Positions 54,531 to 64,000 of a DNA stretch of 64,000 nt are shown here, one piece after another. The DNA is taken from assembly GCA_004431415.1 (NCBI GenBank), contig QPMI01000062.1:1-64000 (forward strand). Reading direction: 5' to 3'. The stretch is from Cyanophora paradoxa (Eukaryota > Glaucocystophyceae > Cyanophorales > Cyanophoraceae). The translations under genes and the position numbers were made by a program. The notes below the pieces were generated by a model that had not been told where the DNA came from, ran no database searches, and saw nothing but the letters and a program-made list of their open reading frames with translations. Numbering within the stretch: the stretch's first letter is position 1; every line of letters begins with the position of its first letter.

Positions 54531-57500
54531 TCTGGAAGCGGTGGAAGACGCGCTATCGGGCGAGAGCGAACGGAGCGGGGAGGCGCGGGCGCGAGCGGCA
54601 AGGGAGGCGCGGAACGGGGCGGCGAAAGGGGCGTGCAATTAGAGGCGGCCCGGCGGCTAGGGGCGCGCCGTGGAGCGCCAAGGGGCGCACCGGGGTGGGG
54701 GGCGCGGCGGGGGGCGCCGCGGGCATCTCCCTCGGGGTCTCCCTCGGGGCCTCGGGCGCCTCCTTGCCCTGCGCCCCCGCCCCCCTCAGAGCTCGCCCCG
54801 AGCAAGAAAGAGAGGAGCGGGCGGACGTTGGGGGCGGGGCCGTCGGGGGCGAGGGCGCCGCGGGTGCGGTTCTTCATGGCGGAGACGAGGGCGTTGAGGG
54901 TGCGCAGCTGCTGCTGCAGCGACGCGTTCTCCGCCCGCAGCGACGCGTTCTGCACCCGCAGCGCCGCCTCGTCCTTCGCGCCGCCCTCCTCCGGCCCCGA
55001 CGCCGACGCCGCCGCCGCCTGCTTCTGCGCCGCCTCCTTCTGCGCCGCCTGCATCGCCGCCAGCTGCGCCGCGAGGCCGGCCGCCGCCGCCTTGCCCTTG
55101 GGGACGGGGGCGCCGGGGGCCGGGGCCGGGCCGGGGCGGGGGCGGGCCCCTCGTGGCCGACGGCGGCGGCGATGACGTCAATGGCGGTGTCGCGCTCCTC
55201 CTTGAGCCCCGCCGCCTCCCGGTCGAGGGAGAGGAAGGCGTGCGCCTTGCGGTCCAGCTCCGCCTGCATCGCCTCCACCAGCTCCTCCTTGCCCCGCAGC
55301 TTCCGCCGCAGCGCCTCCGCCGCCTCCTCCGCCCCCGCGCCCGCGCCTCCAGCTCCGCCGCCGCCTCCTCCCGCCGCCGCAGCTCCGCCGCCGCGCTCGC
55401 CGCCGCCGCCTCGCGCTGCCGCAGCTCGCCGCGCAGCCGCTCGGCCTCGGCGCCGTGCTCCTTCTCCCTCCGCTGCGCGGCGGCCTCGCGCTCCTTGAGC
55501 TCGCCCCGCAGCCGCTCGGCCTCCTTCTCCGCCTTGGCCGCCGCCCCACGCGCCGCCTCCTCCTTCCGCCGCAGCTCCTTCGCCTGCTCCTCGTGCCTGT
55601 GCGCCTCCTCGCGCCGCCGCTCGGCGGCCGCCTTGAGCTCGGCCTCGAGGGCGGCGGCGTGGGCGCGGGCCTCGTCGGCGCGCTTGGAGAGGGCGCGGGC
55701 GCGCTCGGCCTCGGCGTGGCAGCGCGCCTCGGCGCCCCGGGCCTCCTCGAGCCGCCGCTCCGCCAGCGCCTCCAGCTCGCGCCCCCGCGCCTCCGCCCCG
55801 CCTTCTCCCCCGCCACCTTCCGCAGCTGCGCGGGGCGGCGCTCAGGCGAGCAGGCCAGCGGGCGGGCGGGGGGCGGCGGGCCTCGTCGTGGAGGCGGGCG
55901 GCCTCGTCGAGGAGCCGCGCGGAGTGCTCGCCCTGCGCCGCCTCCGCCACCCCGCACCGCCGCTCCGCCTCCTGCCGCCGCCCCGCCTCCCGCTCGAGAG
56001 CGCGCCCCAGGAAGGCGGCGGCGCCCTCGGCGATCGCGCGGTTGCGGAGGAGGAGGCGGTCCCGCAGCTGCTTCACGGCCGCCGTCGTCGCCGTGTTCGC
56101 GCGCAGGGCGAGCGGGAGGAAGAGGATGTCGCCCGCCGCCCGCCGCGCCGCCGCCAGCGCCCGCCGCGCCAGCCAGCCCCGCGACTCCGTCTGGAGCGAG
56201 ACGACGCGGCGGCAGAAGCGGGTCCAGGCGACGCGGGCGGTGATGGAGCGCCAGCGCCGCTGGATGCGCCGCGCCGCCGCGTGCCGCCGCCGCGCCACCG
56301 CGTACGAGCGCCGCGCACGCGATCCCTTCCAGCCTGCGGGCGCGGGCGGTGAGCTCTCCTCCTGCGGGGCGGGCGTGGGTTCGGAGGGCTGCCGCGCACT
56401 CGCTGCGATGGCGGCGGCGGCGCGGGTGGCGCGGAGGAGGACGCGGCGGCACGCGCGCATGCGGGCGACCGCCTGCAGGCCCCGCGCCGCGCGGTGCGCC
56501 CGCCGGAGGGCGGCGAGGGCGAGGCGCGCCGCCCGCGCGCGCCCCGCCGACTGGATGGCGATCGCGGCGTTGCGCACGCGGAGGAAGGCGCGGCGCAGCT
56601 TCCGCCCGCGGAACGTGGCCTGCGGCGGCGAAGGCCTCAGAGGAGCAGGGGGCGTCGCATCGCGGGGGGGGGCGGGCCTGGAGGGCGGCGGCGGCGTCGA
56701 AGAAGGCGCGGTCGCGGCGCTCCTCCAGCCGCGCCAGCTGCCCGAAGCGCAGGAAGACCTGCGGGGGGCTCGCCGCGCAGCGGGGCGGGCGGGGCGGGCG
56801 GGGCGGGGGGCCTGCCTTGGTCTTGCCGAGCTGGAAGGCCCCCGCGTCGACGCCGAGGGCGGCGACGAGGGCGCGGCAGTCCTCCTTCCGCCTCGACGCC
56901 GGCGCCGAGGCGGGCACGGCGCGCGGCGCGAGCGGCCGGAAGCGCTCCACGAAGTCGGCGAAGGGCATGCGGGAGGGGTAGCCGAGCTGCGCGATCTTCA
57001 CCGCCTCGAGGACCCCGCCGTAGCGCAGCTGCGTGAGGACGTTCGCCGGCTCGAAGCGGTTCGGCTCGCTCGCCGCCGACGCCTTGATGCACCGGATGAA
57101 GTGCGGCGCCGTCGCCGCGAGCGAGCGCATGAGGGCCCCAAGCTGCTCCTTGAACTGGCCCGAGACGGAGACGAAGACGGCCTGGCCCCGCTTGGCGCCG
57201 GGGCGGCCGGCGAAGCTCGCGCGGGCGGAGCCCGGGGTGCCGGGGGGCCCCGGGGCCGGCTCGGGCCCCGAGGAGGCGGAGGCGAGGGTCTCGTGGAAGA
57301 GGGAGCGGGTGAGGTCGTGCCGCGAGGCGCGCATGAGGGAGATCAAATCCGCGGGGAGGAGGTCCCGGTTCTTGTCGAGGAAGGAGGCGGCGGTGTAGAG
57401 GACCTCCCCCGCGAAGTGCCGGAACCCGAAGCCGGCGTCCGCGTCGTACTTCTGCCGCTGCAGCAGCCCGCTCTCCTTGTGCGTCGCCAGCAGCTTACGC

Positions 57501-60355
57501 ACGAAGCTCGCGTCGCCGCCCCCCGGGTAGAGGCACTCCTCGTCGAGGAGGGCGAGGAGGCCCATGGGCTTCTCGAAGAGGTCGACGGCCGGCTGGTTGT
57601 CGCGGTAGGCGACCTGGCTGATGTCGATGGCCTCCCGCGCGTACTCCTCCTGCTCCAGCTTGAACATGTGCGCGTTGAAGAAGAGCTGCAGCTTCTCGTT
57701 GCAGTAGTTGATGCACAGCTGCTCGAAGCTGTTCCGCTGCGCCAGGGGGGTTGGCCTCCTCCCTCTCTCTGTGGCTGCGCCGGGCCGGGAGCCCCGCGCG
57801 CACCTCAAAGACCTCGAAGCCGAAGATGTCGAGGATGCCGATCCAGCGGGCGCCGCCCGCGCCACTCCGCAGCTGCTCGTTGACGCGCCCTACGAGCCAG
57901 TCGAAGAGGCGCACGTAGATCGCCTTCGCGAGCGCGTCCCGCGACACCACGCTCTGCGGGGCGGCGGGGCCTCAGCGCCGGGCGGGGCGGGGAACGTCGG
58001 GGCGCGGCCTCGCCTCCTCGACGCTCTGGTTGTGGGTAAAGCTCTGCGCGGGGCGCCTCAGGAGGGCCCTCGGAGGAGGGGGCGGGCGGGCGGGGGTGCC
58101 TCAAAGGCGGCCTTGATCTCGCGCTTGCAGAGGGCGAACTCGAGGGCCGCGGGGGCGACGCCCAGCAGCCCTGCCGCCACCGCCGCCTCTGCAGAGAGCT
58201 GAGGGGGCGGCGGGGAGGGGACGGGACGGGGCGGGGCGGGGCGGACGGTCGGGGTTGGCGACGACGGAGGCGTCGTCGGCGGCGCGCGCCTCGAACTCCA
58301 CGTTGCCCAGGTGCAGCACCTGCCCGCCCCGCCCCCCCTCGAACCCGGCCCCGCCCGGGGGGGCGCGGCTGGGCGGCGCGGGGCGGGCGGACGGCGGCGA
58401 GGATGCGGAGGACGGCCTCGACCTCCTCCCCCGCCAGCCCGATCGTCCGCATCGCCCGCTGCCCCAGCGACGCTCGGCGCCCGGCGGAGGGGCGGGCGGA
58501 GGGCGGGGCGGGGCGTGGCGGACGAGGGTGCGGGCGAGGTCGGCGGCGTCGTCGACGCCGGCGATGCTGAAGCAGCGCCCGCCCCGCAGGTACCGGTACT
58601 CCTCCGCCCGCCCCAGCTGCAGCGCCTCTGCGCCCCGCGCCCGCTCGCGAGGCCCGCCGCGCCCGGGCGGGGCGTGGCGCCAAGGCAGCGGCGCACCGCG
58701 CTGCTCGGCGGAGGCCCCCGCGCAGAGCTGGTAGAAGATGTGGAAGCTGCGCTCGCCCTCCGCCTGGCCCACCACGCGCGACTTCTCCAGCAGGTCTGCC
58801 CCGCCCGCCCCCGTCACGCCCCGCGGAGCCCGAGCGACACCAGGGAGCTCACAGTGCGAGATGCGCCCGCCGGCGATCTGGTTCTTGCTGTCGAACTGGA
58901 TCTCTATGAACTTGCCCTGCGGCGCGCCCCCCGTCGGCGAGGCGGCAGGGTCGCGGCGCGGCGGCGCGCGGCCCGCGCACGAAGCGGGAGGAGTTGTTGT
59001 TGCGGTTCGTGCGGGCGTTGCCGAAGGCCTCGAGCAGCGGGTTCGACTCGAGGAGGGCCGCCTCGAGGCCCCCGACCCCGCCCCGCCCGCCCACCGCCGC
59101 GATGTACTGCATCACGAACTGCCGCCCGCGTCGGCCGCCGCCCGTGGGGCCCCTGCACGGGTCGCCAGCGGCGCACCTTTGTCGTCTCCGTCTTGCCTGC
59201 ACCGCTCTCCCCGCTGATGATGATGCTCTGGCTCTTGTTCTCTGCGCGCCGCCAGCGGCGAGGGGGACACAGTGAGCATCGCGAGCGGCACGCGCCCTCG
59301 AGCGGCGCCGTGCGCACCGCGGATCAAGCTGCGGTACGCCGCCTCGCCGACGGCGAAAGCGTGAGGCGGTTCCTCCCCTGGCGGGCGGTCAGCGGGAGGC
59401 GGCGCTGCGCCGCCGACGCCGCGCGGACCGAAGCGCTTGGACATGTAGCTGTGCAGTACAGTCTCCGTGTAAATCTTCAGCTTCTTAAAGGGGTTGATCG
59501 CGATGACCTGCGCGGCGCGTTCCGGACGCAAGCAACTGGTGCAACGTCACGGCGAACCAGAGGGCCAGTGTACGTCTGCCGCGGCGCACAGGACGCTCAG
59601 CTATGAGCAAGAATGCAGAAGAAAGAGCGGCGACGCACGTAGATATCGTCTCGCTTGAAGCGGTGGAGCAGATTGTGCAAGAGAGAGGGCTCGTTTCTGC
59701 ACACGGCACGCGGCGCAGCGTTAAACGACCACGCGATATCGATGTACGCGCCACAGCGCACTGTTGGCTAAGCTTCGCCATGTCCGGTGCGCCTGCGCTC
59801 GGGAGTTGACGTTGGCGTGGGTAGAACGGCGCCGGGGCCGTACCGAGGAGGCCGTGGGCGTCGGGGTTCGCAAACTTCCGACGCACCGCGACGTCAGGAA
59901 TTATGATGCGGCTGCGGCCGGCGTACCTGGAGCGTGTCCGCCCGGACTTCAACGGGTTCACCGTCTTCTTCGCCCTCGTCCTCCCACAGAACCTTGACCT
60001 GCTGGGCGTCTGCTGGCGCGTCTTTTGCAATCTTTGCGAGCCGCCATGGAAAAGTCGTCTGCCCCTGATCTGTGTCGACGGGCACCCAGACTCGAGCGTG
60101 CTATGTGGTTGTCAGCCGGCGGCGAGCGGCGGCGCCGCTGCGCGCAACGTCAACGCACCCGCAAGAAGCCCGCGGCGGGCTCCGCGACGGCCGACGCCAT
60201 TCGGGCGGCGCAGACAACTGCCTGTACCCAAGAAGTTTCCCTGTACCCGGACTAAGAGTCGAAAAGCGCTCTTCCGAGACCAGCGAGCCGCGCCGGGGTG
60301 ACGAGCTGTTCGTGAGAAAAGCGAAACGACCTGGACGGATTTCCGGCGATGCCAT
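54518..60355 (-). CDS. Myosin heavy chain with IQ motifs and long coiled coil
   Basis: Actin motor. The proposed first exon begins [16 protein letters not shown] at 60355; the first certain exon is the SH3-like [20 protein letters not shown], then [18 protein letters not shown]. Motor: [20 protein letters not shown], then [14 protein letters not shown], the P-loop [17 protein letters not shown], switch [34 protein letters not shown], switch [49 protein letters not shown] and [20 protein letters not shown]. Several IQ helices follow ([36 protein letters not shown]), then a coiled coil ([38 protein letters not shown]). The 3' end is uncertain, possibly 54518. Class not assigned. At least 15 exons in the motor. 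Confidence 0.93.
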
Positions 60356-60440
60356 ACCTCTCGAGGCGATCTTTCGCTAGCTAGGCCATCCGCATCCAGA
60401 GAACCGGGCCGATAGTGGCCAGAGTAGCGCGCACAGAGCG
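60356..60440. promoter_or_regulatory. 85-bp divergent promoter, myosin and SLC49-type genes
   Basis: Two outward ATGs are only 85 bases apart. GCTAGCTAG at 60376-60384 sits almost in the middle. If both starts are right, core promoters and leaders overlap. Confidence 0.45.
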
Positions 60441-62482
60441 ATGGACACCGCCAGGATCTTCGCCCCGACGCCGTCGGCGTCTGATGTGCGTCCCCTCGCC
60501 GTCACCGGCCCTCTGCCTCCCCGCGCAGACGAGTGTAGCCGCTCTTACCCACTGATGATCGCCGTGTATAGCGCTCGATGCGGCTACAGCGCGTGAACGG
60601 ACTCGCATAGACGATTCGGGCTAGCGCTCGCCGCATCTGTCGGCATCTAACGATCGGCCCCTCCGCCGCAGTTCGATCCGGGCGCTTTTCGTGCCTACAA
60701 CAAGCGTTGGGCGATTCTCGCCATGTTCTCCACGATGACCTGCTTTTCCAACGTCATCTGCTTCACCTTCGCGTCCGTGAGCCACAGCACGAAGCAATTT
60801 CTGCAGACGGGCACGCTCTACACAAACGCTATGGTACAGATATACTTCGTAAGTTGCATTTCCCCGCATCAACCCTTCGGCCCCCGCCCGTGCTAAGCCG
60901 CTGCAGTTCTCCTACATCCCGCTTTCTTTCCTCGGGACGTACGTGTTCGTGAAGCGCGGCCTCCGCTTCGGGGTGCGCGCTTTGCAGCGCTGCATTTCGA
61001 CCGAGCGGCGCCCGAGCGAGCGCTGCGCGGCAGGTGCTGCTGGGCGGCACGCTGCAGGCGATCGGGGCGTGGGTGCGAGTCGTCGGGTGCTACCACGGCG
61101 GCTTCCCCGTCGTCTTCCTCGGGCAAGCGATCGCGTCCGTCGGGCAGCCCTTCTTCGTCAACTCGCCCCCGCTCGTCGCCGCCAACTGGTTCGGCGACCA
61201 CGAGCGCACGATCGGTGCGCGCTCCGTCGCCCCCGCGCATCCCCTGCGCCGACCTCTGCGCAGCGACGACGATCGGGGTGGACGCGAACGTGCTGGGCGT
61301 GGCGCTGGCGTTCATCATCGGGCCGAACGTCGTCTCGGACGCCTCGGGCATCCCCCGCCTCTGCCTCGTCATCGCCGTGGCGACCACCGTCTTCGCCCTC
61401 ACCGCCGTCCTCTTCTTCGAGTCCACGCCCCCGACCCCGCCCTCCCTCGCCGGTCCCGCCCCTCCCCCGCCCCCGCCCCGCGCCCCGCGGCACGCGGCGC
61501 CCGACGCGGGGCGGCAGCGGTCGTGAAGGAGGCCTCGGGCGAGGCGCACGAGATGCGTTGGTCCGAGTGCATCACCGTCTTCAGGTGCGGCGCCCCGCCC
61601 CGCCCCTCCTTCGCGTCGGTCCCGACGCCGGCCCCCCGCCAGGAACCGGGGGTTCGGGCTCACGGTGATGGGCTTCGCGATCGCCGAGACGGTCCTCAAC
61701 ATGATCCCCATCTTCCTCAACCAGATCCTCCTCCCCGAGGGCTTCTCCCGCGTGCGCGCGTAGCCCCCGTTCGCGCCGCGCCGCGCCGCCCCGGGCGGCC
61801 CCGCTGAGCGGGGCGTGCGGGGGCGGGGCAGCACTTCGTGGGCTGGCTGGGCGCCCTCTTCATCATCGCCGGCGTCGTGGGGAGCGTGCTGATCTCGTAC
61901 GTCGTGGACGGGAACCGGCGCTACAAGGGGACCCTCGTCGGCTGCTTCGGGACCTCGGCGCTCGCGATGGCCTGCTTCACCGTGTGCGTGGACCTCGGCA
62001 ACGCGGTCCCCGTCGTCTTCTCGGTCGCCGCCGTCGGCTTCTGCATCGGCGCCGTCGAGCCCGTCGGCACCGAGCTCGGCGTCGAGTGCGCCTACCCGAC
62101 CCCCGAGGCGACGGTGGCCGGCGTGCAGCAGCTCATGGGGCAGGTCGGCTCGCTCCTCTTCGTGCCCCTGCTGAACCGCCTGGAGGACCCCGTGACGCAC
62201 GACATGGACAACGCCAACTGGTTCCTCACCGCCACCCTCGCCTTCGCCACCGTCGCCTTCCTCTTCTTGTCCGCCTCCCCCGCTCCCCCCCCCCTCGCGC
62301 CCCGCGCCCCGCCTCACGTACGGGGCGGCAGCGACGGGGAGACGAAGCGGCTGGCGCACGAGAAGCAGGTGCTCATCGCCGTGCGCGCCGGCAGCGTCGA
62401 CTACGGCGGCGTCGGCTCCCTCCGCGGCGGCCGCGCCTGGCCGGGGCCCTCCGAGCCCTCGCCGCCCCCGGGCGACCCGTAG
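60441..62482 (+). CDS. Major facilitator transporter, SLC49-like
   Basis: A multi-pass membrane transporter. The first exon MDTARIFAPTPSASDVRPLA is a soluble tail. Then FRAYNKRWAILAMFSTMTCF, SNVICFTFASVSHS (TM1 with the KRW lead-in of SLC49 proteins), FSYIPLSFLGTYVFVKRGLR, VLLGGTLQAIGAWVRVVGCY, VFLGQAIASVGQPFFVNSPP (the GQ.......F...P segment), VAANWFGDHERTI, LGVALAFIIGPNVV and LVIAVATTVFALTAVLFFES. The second half has FGLTVMGFAIAETVLNMIPI, FVGWLGALFIIAGVVGSVLI, SVAAVGFCIGAVEPVGTELG and FLTATLAFATVAFLFL, ending EPSPPPGDP at 62482. Family members move haem, choline or metabolites; the substrate here is unknown. About nine exons. Confidence 0.85.
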
Positions 62483-63137
62483 CCCCCGCTCTCCCCCCTC
62501 CTTTCCCCTTTCAAGCCCCCCACGCGCGGCGCCCGGCCCCCGCTCGCTTTTTCAAGTAGGCAGTCTCATGATCACGCTCAGCGGCTCAGGACTAGTACGT
62601 TCGATCCGGCCAGGCGATGCTTCGGGGGCAGCGGGGGGGAGGGAGGGGGGGGGGGGGGGGGGGGGGGGGGAGCAACTTCCAGAACCCTTTCCCACTCGAC
62701 GACCTTCGTCGGCCGCCACCTGACAGCTGCAGGGCTTTGAACATGAGCCTCTACACCCCGGGCCCTCTTTTGCCCATTCATAGATTGCACCTGCGTGGTT
62801 TCCACTGAAAATGCCCTGAATAACTTAGTAAGCATTTATGTCAACCACAATGCAGACATCACGATGTACTACGGTATGAACTTCATCGCTTTCGCTTCCA
62901 TTCGTGCAGGCAGCCCCAGTCACTTCTGCTTTGTACCGATGCAATACCTATCGACCTTGTGGCCACGGCCCGAGGCGGCGTGAAGTGCTGAAACAACGCA
63001 GTATTGAAACAAAGTAAGAGTACAGTGCGGCCACTATGCCGCAGGGGAGTAGAGTGGAGGGGGGTGGAGCGGGGCGGAGTGGAGTGATGAAGGGAGACGA
63101 TGGGGAGGATGGGGCGCGGGGGGAGGGCGGCGCGGGG
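62483..63137. other. Convergent intergenic region with poly-G tract
   Basis: 655 bases between the transporter stop and the facing stop of gene X. It holds a run of 26 G at 62645-62670, then ordinary lower-GC sequence to about 63010. Open frames here have no coding support. Confidence 0.45.
62645..62670. repeat. Poly-G homopolymer (26 nt)
   Basis: A continuous run of G preceded by further G-rich sequence from about 62629. Could form a quadruplex; its length may be inexact from sequencing. Confidence 0.9.
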
Positions 63138-64000
63138 TCAGCGGAGGGCGGGGGAGTACTTGTTGCGGCGGAGGCGCTCGAGGAGCTCGAGGGCGGGGAC
63201 CTTGATCTGGAGGGCCTCGACGGTCAGCTGGAGCAGCTGGATGTCCTCCCCGATCCGCCGCTTCGCCGCGTGCGACGTCCCGAAGCGGTCCGTCCCGAAG
63301 ATCTCCACGAACTTGTTCGTGAAGCGCTGCACGATGGGCGGCACGACCGACTGCCCCCGCGCGCCGTCCGTCAGCTCGCTCGCTCGGGGGGCGCAGGGGC
63401 GGGGCGCCGGGGCGCACGGCGACGACGTCGTGGGGCACGATCGGCTCCAGCTCCGACTGCGCCTTCTTCAGCTGCGCCATGAACGCCCCCATCGGCTCGC
63501 TCGGCGTCCACGCCGGCTCCGCCGGCCCGTCCCACGGCCACTTCTGCTCCCCGCGCTCAGCAAGCGAGCTAACGAAGGGGAGGGGCGGGGCGGAGTGGGG
63601 CGGGCGCGCCATGAGGGCGCGCATGGCGTCGGAGCCAGCGGTGACGAGCATCTCCTCGGCGGCGCGGTGGAGCTCGCGCGCCGCCGCCTCGCACGCCGCC
63701 CGCGCCTCGTCGTAGCGCCGCAGCACCTCCGGCGTCGCCCGGTGCGCCAGCGTCACCTCGAAGTGCGCCCGCAGCCGCGGCGCCACCGCCCCCACCGCCT
63801 CCACGCTCTGCATCGCCACGCCTGCGCCCCGGCTCGCGCCGCGGCCCGGGCCCGGCGGGCGGGCGAGCGAAGGGGGCGGACCGAGCATGCGGTGGGTGAC
63901 CTCGGGGGGCGGCTCGGGGGCCTCCGCCGTCTGCGCCGCCTTCTTCCAGTCGAAGTAGGCCGTCGCCAGCTGCTCCGCCACCGCCCTCGCGAACGTCTGC
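63138..64000 (-). CDS. Helical hypothetical protein, 5' end outside the window
   Basis: Only the C-terminal part is present. Exons read AEQLATAYFDWKKAAQTAEA, then MQSVEAVGAVAPRLRAHFEV, RYDEARAACEAAARELHRAA, EEMLVTAGSDAMRALMA, KWPWDGPAEPAWTPSEPMGA, FMAQLKKAQSELEPIVPHDV, and the last exon VVPPIVQRFTNKFVEIFGTD, AAKRRIGEDIQLLQLTVEAL and LELLERLRRNKYSPALR, stop at 63138. Entirely alpha-helical with no membrane segment. The last exon recalls helical-bundle vesicle tethers in style, but no family is recognised. Four exons visible, separated by introns that are C-rich on the coding strand. Confidence 0.6.

Noticed and set aside
60441-62482. Similarity of the transporter to a family named after a retroviral receptor
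   Set aside because: The name comes from the animal homologue. This is an ordinary cellular MFS transporter with no viral element nearby.

Overview
The window is nuclear DNA from a GC-rich photosynthetic eukaryote. It carries about 23 split protein-coding genes, including an RNA polymerase II largest subunit with a heptad CTD, a myosin, a CLK/LAMMER kinase and a DHHC palmitoyltransferase. Two genes, plastid ribosomal protein S1 and a DUF3007-like membrane protein, begin with a plastid transit peptide that has a phenylalanine within the first six residues and no signal peptide. That peptide type is known from glaucophyte algae such as Cyanophora, so a glaucophyte is my best guess. This is inference from peptide shape plus extreme GC. 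No rRNA, tRNA, transposon or CRISPR array was seen.

Layout, left to right: (A-) hypothetical protein, 81-2839; (B+) rhomboid protease; (C-) SPRY/IQ-motif protein; (D+) short-chain dehydrogenase; (E-) UDP-glucose 4-epimerase; (F+) ER-type DnaJ; (G-) type I membrane protein with a duplicated Cys-rich ectodomain; (H-) acidic protein with a mitochondrial-like presequence; (J-) LAMMER kinase; (K+) secretory glycosyltransferase-like protein; (L+) cytosolic DnaJ with a CaaX tail; (M-) acidic low-complexity protein; (N+) plastid S1; (O-) RPB1; (P+) DHHC enzyme; (Q-) DUF3007-like plastid protein; (R+) AXDND1-like coiled-coil protein; (S-) longin-like protein; (T+) F-box protein; (U-) repeat/coiled-coil region; (V-) myosin; (W+) SLC49-type transporter; (X-) gene cut by the right edge. 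Strands alternate almost perfectly. Most start sites are therefore shared divergent promoters of 85-620 bp, and most gene ends converge.

Introns are many and tiny (33 to about 60 nt). They are C-rich on the coding strand, often carry (CCCCG)n runs, and have CTRAC-like sequences close to the 3' AG. Conserved protein motifs (RPB1, GalE, SDR, rhomboid) place several junctions exactly and show GC-AG donors. The genes do not form one pathway. They are a mixed housekeeping set: transcription and splicing control, ER and cytosolic folding, plastid translation, sugar nucleotide metabolism and lipid modification. A cytoskeletal group (myosin, AXDND1-like and possibly the SPRY/IQ protein) stands out. 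Exon limits are approximate unless a conserved motif fixes them.
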